Numbered from the stretch's first letter, positions 20,866 through 31,390 are shown. The stretch is DNA of 64,000 nucleotides from Basidiobolus meristosporus CBS 931.73 (GCA_002104905.1 MCFE01000203.1:62001-126000), one strand, 5' to 3'. The notes: generated by a model from the sequence alone, not told the origin. Made by a program: numbers and translations.

Positions 20866-21040
20866 TTGGTGCATTCAATCCCAAATCGACCAACGCCGAA
20901 AACTTTGGTGCCAAAGCTACCTCCAGTTGAAGACCTGAAGGGAACTTCGGCGATGAGGATACTTCCAAGATTCCCGCCGCCGGGGGGTTCGGGAAAGTCA
21001 CTGATTGAGCTGCTCAAGAAGGACCAAGTAATGGAGCACC
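20866..21040 (+). pseudogene. Aminopeptidase Y relic (PA-domain fragment)
   Basis: GGTGCATTCAATCCCAAATC through GACCTGAAGGGAAC..GAGGATACTTCCAAGAT and ATTGAGCTGCTCAAGAAGG matches codons about 158-216 of the intact genes, with deletions and frame breaks. It is closest to the pseudogene at 21813 (shared GTGCATTCAAT.CCAAATC). Nothing of the catalytic domain remains. Confidence 0.8.
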
Positions 21041-21224
21041 GTATAACACTTCGTAGCTGCGGTCGATTTTGAGAAAGGAATCGAACGATTAATTTGTTGG
21101 TGATTCTTCTGTGACATGGAATTTGTTTCAATTCTATATAATCGGTGGATTAAAAGCGGCCATAAGGCAAATTTGTAGCATATTCGGAAGTGCTAAGCAC
21201 ATTAATATCCAAGCACCAGTGACA

Positions 21225-21680
21225 TCGCTCAAGTAATGTTTAGCTCGTGCCAAATGATGGTATTCAAAAGTTGATTAATACCACATATTCCTCTTCTTGT
21301 TCAAAGGGTGATCGTCCCTCGCATAGAATCCAGTGTGTCTTCGGTATGATCTCTACTGCGGTCAATATGATCAAATGATAACTCAGTGATAGGCATTGAT
21401 AAATCAAGCCGCTTGGTGTAGTGGCGAGAGTTGGTGATGTGATAGGCACTTTACTTACGGGGGTCGATGGAGTGTATCAAGTGGGCTGTAAGTCACTTGT
21501 TTGGACTGGTATTAGTAGTTTCAACAATGGCAATCGAGATCCATGGCTGAAAGCAACATCACACAGACAATCTGCTCGATACAATCTATTTAATGAATAT
21601 TCCCTTGCCAATCCGAATATAACCTTTCTTATGCCAAAGGGATCAATCGGCACTCACCCCACCACGGTCCAACTTTGAGA
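21225..21680 (+). repeat. Decayed flanking module of the aminopeptidase array, copy b
   Basis: Same block order as 20200-20815, ending just before the promoter of the third aminopeptidase copy. Confidence 0.6.
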
Positions 21681-21812
21681 TACACTAGTTGTTGTAATCT
21701 CTGTTGAGCTATATGCTCAACGCCTTTAAAGGATCATGTTGGTATAAATACCGACTTCTGAAGATCATCAGAGTATTCCTAACTTATCTCTGATCATATC
21801 CACATCAGGAAT

Positions 21813-22815
21813 TCCTCGACCGCCTTCCTTGCTCTGGCCTCCTCTATCCTGGCTGTGAACGCTTGCGATTCCGAGTGGCTCCAACGTAAGATCACCCTCC
21901 AGGGGCTTCTAAGACACACCAACAACTTCCGGAAGTTCGCCAATGCCCACAACCACACCCGCGTGTTCGGCAGTGAAGGTCATCAGAAGACCGTCGACTA
22001 CATCCATGGGATTGTCAAGAGCGTTGGGTATGACGTGACAATACAAGAATTCAAAAGACTCTATATTCGGTTTCTGGGAAGGAATATGCTATTGAAACTA
22101 TGTGGCTAACCGCACCTACTCCGGATGGAGGATTAACTGCTCCACTTGTCTTGATCCCTGATATCGCTGATGATAAGGGCTCTGCTGGATGTGAGGATGG
22201 AGATTTTGCAGGCCTTGATCTCCAAGGGAAAATTGCATTGGTAGAACCGGGAGCTAGTGCATTCAATCTCAAATCCACCACCATCCGAAAAGTTTGGTGC
22301 TAAAGCAGTCATAGTATACAACAACATTCCAGAAACTTGAAAGGGAGACATGAAACCCGAGGTCACCTTCAACATCCCTGCCGGTGGCATCAGCCAGGAA
22401 TCCTGAAATGTATTGGTTGAGCTACTCAAGAAGGGTGAAGTCAAGGCAACCTCGAATTTGGCGGAGTTTCAGAGAGAATCGTTCCACTCACAACGTCATT
22501 GCTGAGACTAAGGGTGGAGATACATCCAAGGTCGTCATGCTTGGCGCTCACTCCGAACTCTGTCCAAGCTGGCCCCGAAATCAATGATAACGGGCCAGGA
22601 AGCGCAGCCCTTCTCGAACTGGCCTACCAGTTCTGTAACGTCAAGCCTAAGAACAAGGTTCGTTTCGCATGGTGGTCAGCCGAGGATTTTGGACTCCTAA
22701 GATCGGATCATTACGTCAGCAAATTGCAACATCGCGGTGATGCTCAACTTCGCCAAGCTACGTGATCCGTATTCACAACGGTGATGATGGCGGCCGACCG
22801 ATACCAGCCGGCTAG
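21813..22815 (+). pseudogene. Aminopeptidase Y-like M28 peptidase, pseudogene copy 3
   Basis: Collinear with the intact copies from codon 2 to about codon 350. The start codon is lost: the ATG AAG of the intact copies reads AGG AAT at the equivalent place, just after a preserved TATA box at 21743-21750. Several frameshifts follow (near 22060, 22300, 22340, 22550) and there is a stop at 22406. A deletion near 22725 removes the Asp328 region, and the reading ends at the TAG around 22814. Parts (21820-22020, 22500-22720) are nearly identical to the intact genes. The middle (22040-22480) is much more diverged, so the copy is a mosaic. Confidence 0.9.
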
Positions 22816-23110
22816 GATACTGAAGTGATGATTAGTTAGCGCAATACGATAGTATTCAACAGTTGGCTGATATCACATATTCCTCTTCTTGCCCAAACAG
22901 TAGTCATTGATCTGAAACATGTCGGATTCTGAATATCGGATTCCCCTCAGCTTCAATCATGTATTTACATTGATCCCGCTACTCTTGCCACAGTGTAAGA
23001 TCTACCAGAACACTGTCGCTTATTCCTGGCATAGAATCTAGTATATATTCGGTGTGATCTCCTCTACAGTCGAAAGCAGATTGAAAGATAATCCAGTGTT
23101 AGGAATTGGC
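22815..23110 (+). repeat. Decayed flanking module of the aminopeptidase array, copy c
   Basis: Shares CTGAAACATGTCGGATTCTG, ATATCACATATTCCTCTTCT and CATAGAATC.AGT blocks with the modules at 20200 and 21225. It marks the right end of the array. 23110-23323 holds nothing further. Confidence 0.55.
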
Positions 23111-23323
23111 CATTCTTCTGATGCCCCACGGTAGCAGCGGCACCAATCAACATCTGATAGTGAACAGGAATACGAAAGAAAGTTGTGACCAATACCTAAA
23201 ACATCAAAGTTCTCAGCACTATCCTTATCATTTATTTGGGTATTATCACGTCTTATGAAGTATCCTGGGCCACACATGGCGGTCATAATAATGTATAGAA
23301 TCATCATAACAAAGCCGTGTCAT

Positions 23324-24269
23324 CTATTTGACCACGGGTGGTGGGTCGCGGTTCCATTTGTCATTAACGTGATTGGAGAACAATACCGAAATAAAGATGA
23401 GGCATAGGTGCGGCAACAGAAGTGCGAAGGACACAATATAAGCTATCTTCAGGGTCAGATAATTGAAGCGATAATATTTACCAAGACACCCTGGCAACAA
23501 GCTTCTCATGTAACACTTGTTAGACACGGCAGGGTGATCGAGTGGCCCTTGGAACCCACAGCAATGCAGCTAGATGGACGTCAGTTAGAACATCGAATAG
23601 GATGGGTGAAATGCATTAAAGCCGCCTACATTGTTTTGGATGGTCAACTTTTCGTTGTAGCTGAAGGAACGCCACTGACTTCCCAACTTGGCTCGTAGGT
23701 TCCAAAGCTGGCGTTTGTACGCCAGGTATCCAACCGAAGCTGTCAACGCGAAGAGCGGCCACAGTGCCAGGGCACACATGGTCAGAACCTTCCGGTTGTT
23801 CATGATGATCCCGTAGTAGGCCGCGAGACAATTACAGATCGTTAGAAGGCTGGTTATAGTGGTGATCACAAGTAGGTTCTTGTTTCCGGTTATGATGACT
23901 TCCGCTCGATGATACGCCTTGAACCATGTTAGCAAGGAACCTACAAGGGCGCCGATGGCGATGGAAAAGATCTTGGTCATCCAGAAATCACGTCAATCCC
24001 CGAAATTTGCAACATCCAACGCAGCAGCACCTTACCATTGAATAGCCCACAATTAGCATCCATTTACCCCTAGACCAAGTTGATAGACCCTGGTTGGGCG
24101 TGGAAAGGTATCTATCATTGGCACGGTTCACGGACTGCCCTCTTGATGCGTCAAGTCCATGAACATTCCCATTCAAACTCCTCCTGCTTATATCCAAGGC
24201 ACTGGAGGAAGCGGTGATCAGGTTCTCCGACATTGATTCGGTCGTGTAGACACTGCTTCGATGCGCCAT
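23324..24269 (-). CDS. Tetraspanin-like membrane protein
   Basis: Three exons on the minus strand: 24036-24269, 23630-23971, 23324-23569; introns 64 and 60 bp with GT..AG. The joined product is 273 aa: a Ser-rich cytosolic N-terminus (about 70 aa), TM1 (KWMLIVGYS..IFSIAIGALVGSLL), TM2 (NLLVITTITSLLTICNCLAA), TM3 (VLTMCALALWPLFALTASVG), an extracellular loop with the hallmark CCG motif (LHCCGFQGP) and downstream Cys residues (NKCYMRSLLPGC), TM4 (IAYIVSFALLLPHLCLIFIS) and a short tail. The CCG motif appears only after removing the second intron, which strongly supports the splice model. Fungal tetraspanins act at the plasma membrane in polarised growth and infection structures. The exact subfamily is not clear. 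Confidence 0.82.
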
Positions 24270-25170
24270 TAGTCAACTATTTCCTGGATCAGCGGAAAAG
24301 AAAGAGTCTAAATGACGAAATGGTAAGTCGAGGGATAGATGGGAATTGGGTGTGGACGCAGTTGTTGGAGGCTGTCGCTTTTATTCACGACCCGCCGATG
24401 CTGGAAATGTGAACATGCACCCACCTGCCGATCGGAACGAGTCTGAACAGACAATAGAGATTCGGTGGGGGAAGGATCCAATTGATAGGCGGCAAAGAAT
24501 GATCACCCAACTTTGCTCACGCTGCGTCTGACAGGGTGGTGAGCCGACGTCGAAAGACTGGCACCAAGGATCAGTATTTATAAGTTTGATATATATATCC
24601 TCCGCCTATAACCTAGGTTTGACGATGTTTGACTTCGTCTTAGCGAGTTACATGTCGGCAAATAATTTCCAATACAAGAGGTACATTGTTGGCCTCACGG
24701 TCGAGAGAGCATGTCCAGCATCAATACAATCGATGGAGATCCTTGCTAACTATCCACCAAAATCCCTGTCACAGAGATGGCCCTAGGAAATTAACATTGA
24801 TGACAGAACATGCGCATAATTCGGCCAATAGGCTTACTTCCGAAGAGATCCTTCCTAAAACATACTAGCGCGATCTCGTTTAAGTAGCTGGCTCTCACAT
24901 GATGGTATGTCGAGTTGAAAACCAAGGTGGTTGTCAAAGATGTCTACCCGGTACTGTTAATTGGCTCAAAGTCACATGATCTAACACCCCCATCCCGCTC
25001 CTCCCATATCACATGATCCCAGGAGGTTTAGCACTATGTGGTGAGACCAGATCAAGAGGGATCAGAGGGATAAAAAAAAAAGGAAAAAAAGGTGAGATTC
25101 CAGAAAGAGGCAATTGCGTATTGCGTTTTGATGAGAGCGTAAGCCAAGTTTTTTATGGGCGATCGGGGTG
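24270..25170. promoter_or_regulatory. Divergent promoter region, tetraspanin / glycyl-tRNA synthetase
   Basis: About 970 bp between divergent genes. No further gene is seen. A purine tract (GATAAAAAAAAAAGGAAAAAAAGG, near 25070) and TATAAA at 25171-25176 lie on the synthetase side. Confidence 0.5.
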
Positions 25171-25237
25171 TATAAACTGATTCTATTTGACAAAACGACC
25201 TCTTTGTCGCACCTGCTTTCCCCTTTATTCTATTGCC

Positions 25238-27202
25238 ATGGCCGCTAAGAAGTTTGATAGATCTTCTTTGGAACAGCTCCTTAGTAAGAGATTCTTTTAC
25301 ACCCCCGCCTTCAGCATCTACGGCGGTGTCGCTGGTCTTTACGACTATGGACCAACCGGTTGTGCCCTTCAGGCCAACATCTTGAACACCTGGCGTAACC
25401 ACTTCGTCCTTGAGGAGGATATGCTTGAACTCGACTGTACTATCATGACCCCTGCCGAGGTCCTTAAGACCTCCGGCCACGTTGAAAAATTCGCCGATTG
25501 GATGTGCAAAGATCCCAAGACCGGTGAAATCTTCAGAGCTGATCACTTGGTCGAAGGTGTCCTTGAGGGTAGATTGGAGGGTGACAAGCTCGCTAGAAGC
25601 GAACCTATTGCCGCCGAAGCTGCTTGCCCTGAAGGTGCCAAGAAGAAAAAGGAAAAGAAGAAGAAGGGTGCCGTTGTTGCTGTCAAGTTGGAGGATAGCG
25701 TCAAGGCTGAATACGAACACATCTTGGCCCAGATTGATAACTACAGTGGCCCCGAGCTAGGTGAGCTCATGAAGAAGTACGACATCAAGTCCCCAGAAAC
25801 TGGCAACGATTTGACCGAGCCCGTTGAATTCAACCTTATGTTCGAAAGCAGCATTGGCCCCACCGGTCAACTCAAGGGTTACTTGCGTCCCGAAACTGCC
25901 CAAGGCCAATTCTTGAACTTCAAGCGTCTCCTTGAGTTCAACAACGACCGCATGCCATTCGCCTCTGCTCAAATTGGTAAATCCTTCAGAAACGAGATCT
26001 CCCCTAGATCTGGTCTCCTTCGTGTGCGTGAGTTCACCATGGCTGAGATTGAGCACTATGTTGATCCCCTTAGCAAGAAGCACGCTCGTTTCGCCGAGGT
26101 GAAGGATCAAGTTGTTCGCCTTCTTCCTGCCTCCGTCCAGCTTGAAGGCCGCACCGAGCTTTCAGAAATCACCATTGGCGAGGCTGTCGAAAAGAAGATC
26201 GTCGACAACGAAACCTTGGGTTACTTCCTCGTTAGAATCTACCTCTTCCTCACCAAGATCGGTATCAACCCCGAAAGACTTCGTTTCAGACAACACATGT
26301 CCAACGAGATGGCTCACTACGCATGCGACTGTTGGGATGCCGAAATTGAGACCAGCTACGGCTGGATCGAATGTGTTGGCTGTGCCGATCGTTCTGCCTA
26401 CGATTTGACTGTTCACTCGGTCAAGACCAAGGAGAAGCTTGTTGTTCGTGAGGCCCTCCCCGAACCCCGCGTGATCGAAAAGCTCCAAGTCGAGATCAAC
26501 AAGAAGGTCTTCGGCTCCAAGCTCAAGAGAGGAGCCAAGCCCGTTGAGGAGTACTTGACCGCCTTGGATGAAGCCGCTGCTCAAAAGCTCAAGGATGATA
26601 TGGCCGCCAACGGTGGTAAGATCAACGTGACCGGTACTGACGGCAACGAGTACGAAGTTACCTCGGAGATGGTTTCCGTCGAGAAGGTTACCATCAAGGA
26701 ACACGTTCGCGAGTACACCCCCAACGTCATCGAGCCCTCATTCGGTATTGGACGTATCATGTACTCCTTGATGGAGCACGCCTACTGGACTCGTGAGGGT
26801 GATGAGCAGAGATCTGTTCTCTCTTTCCCCATTGGTGTTGCTCCATTCAAGTGCTTGGTTCTCCCCATCAGTAACCAAGCAGAGTTCCAAAAGCCTCTTC
26901 AAAACTTGACTAGCAACTTGCGTCGTTTGGGCATCTCCTCCAAGATCGATGACTCCTCTGCTTCCATTGGCCGTCGTTATGCCCGTAACGATGAGTTGGG
27001 TACTCCATATGCCATCACCGTTGATTTCCAAACCGTTGCCGATGGTACCGTTACCTTGAGAGAGCGTGACACCACCAAGCAAATCCGTGAGAAGGTCGAG
27101 GTCATTTTGGAACTTGTCAACCAACTTGTTGCGGAGAAGATCACCTGGGAGCAAGTCTTGGAGAAGCATCAAGTTTTCGTTCAACAAGAAGTTGCCAACT
27201 AA
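25238..27202 (+). CDS. GRS1: Glycyl-tRNA synthetase (eukaryotic alpha2 class II)
   Basis: 654 aa, intronless. It charges tRNA-Gly with glycine; in fungi one gene usually serves cytosol and mitochondria. Visible class II features: motif 1 region GLYDYGPTGCALQANI, a Lys-rich insertion (AKKKKEKKKKG, about 140-150), motif 2 FRNEISPRSGLLRVREFTM, the GWIECVGCADRSAYDL segment, motif 3 PNVIEPSFGIGRIMYSL, and the anticodon-binding domain (about 545-640) with YARNDELGTPY. Codon use is strongly biased, as in highly expressed genes. The ATG at 25238 fits the family start (MAAKKFDRSSLEQLLSKRFF). An in-frame, stop-free, basic extension of 17 codons precedes it from a TTG at 25187. Confidence 0.97.
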   Translation: MAAKKFDRSSLEQLLSKRFFYTPAFSIYGGVAGLYDYGPTGCALQANILNTWRNHFVLEEDMLELDCTIMTPAEVLKTSGHVEKFADWMCKDPKTGEIFRADHLVEGVLEGRLEGDKLARSEPIAAEAACPEGAKKKKEKKKKGAVVAVKLEDSVKAEYEHILAQIDNYSGPELGELMKKYDIKSPETGNDLTEPVEFNLMFESSIGPTGQLKGYLRPETAQGQFLNFKRLLEFNNDRMPFASAQIGKSFRNEISPRSGLLRVREFTMAEIEHYVDPLSKKHARFAEVKDQVVRLLPASVQLEGRTELSEITIGEAVEKKIVDNETLGYFLVRIYLFLTKIGINPERLRFRQHMSNEMAHYACDCWDAEIETSYGWIECVGCADRSAYDLTVHSVKTKEKLVVREALPEPRVIEKLQVEINKKVFGSKLKRGAKPVEEYLTALDEAAAQKLKDDMAANGGKINVTGTDGNEYEVTSEMVSVEKVTIKEHVREYTPNVIEPSFGIGRIMYSLMEHAYWTREGDEQRSVLSFPIGVAPFKCLVLPISNQAEFQKPLQNLTSNLRRLGISSKIDDSSASIGRRYARNDELGTPYAITVDFQTVADGTVTLRERDTTKQIREKVEVILELVNQLVAEKITWEQVLEKHQVFVQQEVAN

Positions 27203-27635
27203 TCCCTTCCAATTTCAAACAACCCTTTCCGTGTCTAATTTATTGACTTTGGTTGATGATTGCGTGCACATGTTCTTGTTTTTACCTTCCCGCTCATTAA
27301 CATTAATGTAATTATTGGCTTGCTTCCCGAATCTCTCCCTTTTTGCCTTTACCTTCCACTTCATTTCATTTGTTGTAATGAGAAATAAATGAGAACTTGA
27401 ACGTGTAGCTGCACATGGACTCGACAACCTGCTAGCATATGGTGTAGCCCACGCAACAACCAACTCGAAGACTATGTTTTCTTCCCACGCTCTGCATTGT
27501 TCGTGAGTCACCATCAACAGGTAGATGATTTGTAAGCTTATGTGACGTTTCATGAATCATTGAAGCATGAGTCCGACTATTTAAAGCCCTGTGGAGGTGG
27601 GTGGGTGTGCTGGACACAGTCATATCGCTTAGAAG
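27203..27635. other. Intergenic; no gene seen
   Basis: 3' region of the synthetase gene (T-rich) and upstream region of the PhzF gene. Confidence 0.5.
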
Positions 27636-28727
27636 ATGATAATCAAAAACCTTAAGAGTCTACCCATTTACACTGTGGATGCATTTGTTACTGAGGAAGG
27701 CCCGTTTTCTGGAAACCCTGCGGGCGTTTGCTTAATCCCTTACGGGACCAACCTTGAGGAGGAGAGGTTGCAGGTAGGTTCGATTTAGCTCACCTGATGA
27801 AAGCCCCTCCTGTTCACTCCTCTTTTAAGAAAATCGCTTTGGAGATGAACCTTTCGGAAACGGCATTCGTGCAGCCGCTTAAGGAGTCGGAAGGGTTTGA
27901 TACCGGGAAGGAATTCAACCTGCGCTGGTTCACACCCACAGTAGAGATCGCACTTTGTGGACATGTAGGAATCACTCTCAACAAGAGTTTTGGCTTGGGG
28001 CTCTCTAACCGAAGTGTTGTTGTTTTCACTTGGTAGGGAACTATCGCAACCGGGCATATCATTTTGAATGTTCTGAACAATCCTAGCAAAGAAATACAAT
28101 TCCGTACTATGAGCGGCTTACTCACTGCCAAGCGAACCGAGAATGAAGGTGAAATTGCCATCTCCCTTCCAGCAGGGGAATCTGTCGAAGTGTCCGATAG
28201 AGAGGAATTGGTCCAGATGGCAGAGGCTTCGGGGATTCATGTGAACAACGAGAAGGTCCCCATCGAAAGTGTTCATTATTCAAGCAAGTCGAAGAAACTA
28301 TTCGTTCATGTAAAAGGAGGTCGCGCAGTTCTCGAGTCCATCAAGTTGAACATCAATGATGTAGTAGCCTACACTAACAAAATCGGCCTATCACATCAAT
28401 CGTTTGTGATAACATCTGAAGATGAAGAATGTGACTTTGTATTGAGAGTTTTCTGTCCGTGGGTTGGAATCAATGAGGATCCGGTAAGGTGATCCTGAGC
28501 CCAAGAATACCTCTGCAGATCACTAAGAATTGGTTTCCTAGGTTACTGGCTCTGCCCAATGCATATTAACCCCCTATTGGAGTAAGGTGCTAGGAAAAAC
28601 CGAACTGATGGCTCGCCAGTGCTCCGCTCGTGGAGGAATTTTGAGGACTCAGCTGGATAGTGAGAACAAACAAGTAGTCATCAGTGGAAATTCAGTGGTA
28701 TTTTTGGAGGGAAAGTTCTATTACTGA
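27636..28727 (+). CDS. PhzF-family isomerase/epimerase-like protein
   Basis: Four exons: 27636-27773, 27830-27964, 28037-28483, 28542-28727; introns 56, 72 and 58 bp, all GT..AG. The joined product is 301 aa, typical of the diaminopimelate-epimerase-fold PhzF family. Family marks: N-terminal IYTVDAFV..GPFSGNPAGVCL, the catalytic Glu in MNLSETAFV (residue 56), RWFTPTVEIALCGHGTIATGHI and the C-terminal EDPVTGSAQCILTPYW. CGHGTIATGH and DPVTGSA are only restored by splicing, which supports the model. The physiological substrate is unknown; the name comes from phenazine synthesis, but fungal members are not tied to it. Well separated from neighbours, on the same strand as GRS1. Confidence 0.92.
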
Positions 28728-29487
28728 TCTCGAGCAATAAACAATGCATTGTCCGCCCATCTTGAGCAACACCCATAATTTTCCATTATTTTGAGGAACA
28801 TCGATAATTCCAGAACATTTCGAGCAACATCTATATTTTCAGATCATCGCCATCAGACAAAATCCATTCTCCGACGTGGAAATCATGCTCCTCCCATAGA
28901 TTTGTTTCGACCATAAGTATTGACGATGCGCATCCAAGTCTAATCGCCGTTTCATATAATGGTAAGCATTCATTCAGATTTCTTGTGGCTAGGAAAGGTT
29001 GATGTTGATGAAAATTGACTTCTGACACCTCTTGTTTGAATGCCTGCTTCCCTTCACGGGAGGAATGTGGCATAATGCACTTACTTTTTTTTCTGAGTCA
29101 ATCGATTGCCATGATTCTTCATTGCACTTTGCATGTTTCCTTTGCTAACCTAACTCTCTTTAGAATCTTGCCGGAGGATCATTTTATGAATAAACTATAA
29201 TTAAACATATTTTCTCGAAATCAACAATTATTTAAACCATGTTCAATTCGCAATTAAAAATGTGTCACAGTATTAACGTCGATTAAGTGAGCGATTTGGT
29301 GTTGCTTGGTCGTTCCCGTGGTGGCCAATGATGAGCCAAAAAATCAGTGCCGAAAATAACGATCACCAGATTTTGGGGATGGCACCCTACTTTTTGAAAT
29401 TGTTAAAATATGGAGCATTCTAGTATGGAACACTCTTTTACGCAAGTTTCGTGAATCTAACCGATCGCGGCAGATTTTTAGCACATC
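28728..29487. other. Intergenic with imperfect ~30-bp tandem repeats
   Basis: Near 28730-28850, three to four imperfect units run on the theme [TC]TCGAGCAACAT.[TC]ATAATTTTCCA. A minus-strand open stretch at 28831-29073 is unassigned. The rest is the eL24 promoter side. Confidence 0.4.
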
Positions 29488-30105
29488 ATGAAGTAAGTGA
29501 ATCCATACTTCCATCAAGGCCATCCATTCCACGCACTTGATGTACACACTGACCGACAGTTAACCGTGCTTTTCCACTTGTCTCCCCAGAATTGAACTCT
29601 GCTCCTTCTCTGGCTACAAGATCTATCCTGGTCATGGTAGACTCTTTGTTCGTTCCGACAGCAAAGTACTTGGAGATTATGCTATTGTTGTCTGTTGCCG
29701 TGAATGAGGTTTACTTATTTCGCTGCTCATTAGGTCTTCCGTTTCGTGGATTCCAAGACCGAGTCTCTCTTCCAACAACGTATGAACCCTCGTAAGATCA
29801 GCTGGACCGTTGTCTTCCGTCGTATGCACAAGAAGGGTATTACCGAGGAAGTTGCCAAGAAGAGAACCCGTCGTACCGTTAAGCACCAACGTGCCGTTGT
29901 TGGCGCTTCCTGGGAAGCTATTCGTGCCAAGCGTAACCAAAAGCCCGAGGTTCGTGCTGCTGCCCGTCAGGCTGCCATTCGCGATGCCAAGGATAAGAAG
30001 AAGGCCGAGCAAACCAAGAAGAAGGAGATTCGCGCTTCTCAACCCAAGATCTCTAAGCAACAAGCTAAGGGAGCCCGCCCTGTTGTTGCCGCCAAGAGCC
30101 GTTAA
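29488..30105 (+). CDS. RPL24: 60S ribosomal protein eL24
   Basis: Three exons: 29488-29492, 29590-29665, 29734-30105; introns 97 and 68 bp. The joined protein is 150 aa: [20 protein letters not shown], then [36 protein letters not shown] and a long Lys/Arg/Ala-rich C-terminal tail. The first exon is only ATG AA. An intron directly after the start codon is usual for fungal ribosomal-protein genes and can carry expression signals. Codon use is strongly biased. It is a component of the large cytosolic ribosomal subunit at the subunit interface. No other ATG would give the conserved N-terminus, so the start is firm. Confidence 0.96.
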
Positions 30106-30513
30106 GTTCACATTATAATCAATGTATTGAAGTATATCTGAATATTTTAATAAATCCCGGTCTTTTGGTTAGATTGTGTATATGTGTCATCGATATAATG
30201 TAGATTCTTGAGGCAACACATTGTAGTGCATGGTTACTGCTTCTAGCATACTGAATGCCATCTCGGATAATTTTCACACCCCACAATCACATTTCCTGTC
30301 TTATTCACCAATACTAGAGGGTGTGGGAAGAGGAGCAATGCTAGATAGATTCTCAACCTTCGGAAGTACTTACATTATCCGGTGACATGATAAAGTAATC
30401 TAAACTAAATCCGAAGGCCAAGTAGTTATAACTTGGATATAATCAATAGCCCCTCATTGCTAAGCAACAGCCCTCAAACATTGGTGACGAATGGGATAGT
30501 TGTGGATGAATAC
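30106..30513. other. Intergenic upstream of the flavodoxin array; no gene seen
   Basis: Its last part (GCTAAGCAACAGCCC..GTGACGAATGGGATAG) recurs in diverged form upstream of array copy 3 (33530-33690), so the promoter block is part of the duplicated unit. Confidence 0.5.
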
Positions 30514-30523
30514 CCATATATGG
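30514..30523. promoter_or_regulatory. CArG box upstream of flavodoxin copy 1
   Basis: CCATATATGG, a perfect palindromic CC(A/T)6GG site of the type bound by SRF/Mcm1-class MADS-box factors, 148 bp before the ATG. Followed by GTTATTTACCCA, which is conserved in the other copies. Confidence 0.5.
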
Positions 30524-30670
30524 GTTATTTACCCAGAGTGGATACATCGGTTAATTTGGATTCAGGTCCTGTAATTTCATGAGTTGTAAAATAAATAGCA
30601 CCCAGTTGCTACTCCCGAATCATCAACCACTCATTTGCAAGTGTGCAAGCAAGCATCAACATTCCTTTCA

Positions 30671-31390
30671 ATGTCCGCTCAGTCAACTACCAAGATATCC
30701 ATCATCCTCTACACCGTCTATGGCCACATCTATGAGCTGGCCAAGGCTATCAAGAAAGGTCTGGAAACGAATAACGGAGTGGTAGCCACCATCTACCAAG
30801 TGCCAGAGACACTCTCTGATGACATCCTCGCCAAGATCCATGCCCCGCCTAAGCCCGATATCCCAGTGATCACTCCTGACATGCTCACCGAGGCTGATGG
30901 CTTCTTCTTTGGCATCCCCACCAGATTTGGGGCCATGCCAGCTCAGTTCCAGCAGTTCTGGGATGCCACGGGCGCACTCTGGGCCCAAGGAGCACTCCGC
31001 AACAAGTTCGCAGCCACCTTCTTCTCCACTGGCTCACAACATGGAGGACAGGAGACAACAGCAATGACATTCATGACCACTGTTGTCCACCATGGAATGA
31101 TCTACATCCCCAATGGATTCGCATCACCACACTTGACTGACAACTCTGAGATAGTTGGCGGAGGACCATGGGGAGCAGGAACCATCACGAATGGAGATGG
31201 ATCACGAATGCCATCTCAGAAAGAGCTGGAAGTGGCCGAGCTACAGGGACAAAACTACGGAGAGATTGTGGTGCGTCATACTCAACCTCAGTTGGTGGAG
31301 AGAGTCGTCGAGAAGATCGTGGAGAAGCAGGTGCCATCTAAGGCAAATGCGGTGACCAAAAAGTCATTCTTCAAAAAACTCTTTGCCTAA
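30671..31390 (+). CDS. WrbA/Pst2-type flavodoxin-like NAD(P)H:quinone oxidoreductase, array copy 1
   Basis: 239 aa, intronless. The family makes FMN-binding tetramers that reduce quinones by two electrons and protect membranes from oxidative damage (E. coli WrbA, yeast Pst2/Rfs1/Ycp4, the Alt a 7 allergen group). FMN loops: YTVYGHIY (14-21), PTRFGAMPAQF (83-93) and the WrbA signature GSQHGGQET (121-129). The common WrbA core ends near residue 200. Residues 206-239 add a heptad-like acidic/basic tail (QLVERVVEKIVEKQV) and a basic-hydrophobic end KKSFFKKLFA, kept in all copies. The ATG at 30671 is chosen; the frame is open upstream but without another ATG. Confidence 0.95.
   Translation: MSAQSTTKISIILYTVYGHIYELAKAIKKGLETNNGVVATIYQVPETLSDDILAKIHAPPKPDIPVITPDMLTEADGFFFGIPTRFGAMPAQFQQFWDATGALWAQGALRNKFAATFFSTGSQHGGQETTAMTFMTTVVHHGMIYIPNGFASPHLTDNSEIVGGGPWGAGTITNGDGSRMPSQKELEVAELQGQNYGEIVVRHTQPQLVERVVEKIVEKQVPSKANAVTKKSFFKKLFA

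Noticed and set aside
25238-27202. Bacterial origin of the glycyl-tRNA synthetase
   Set aside because: Motifs, Lys-rich insertion and length are of the eukaryotic alpha2 type.
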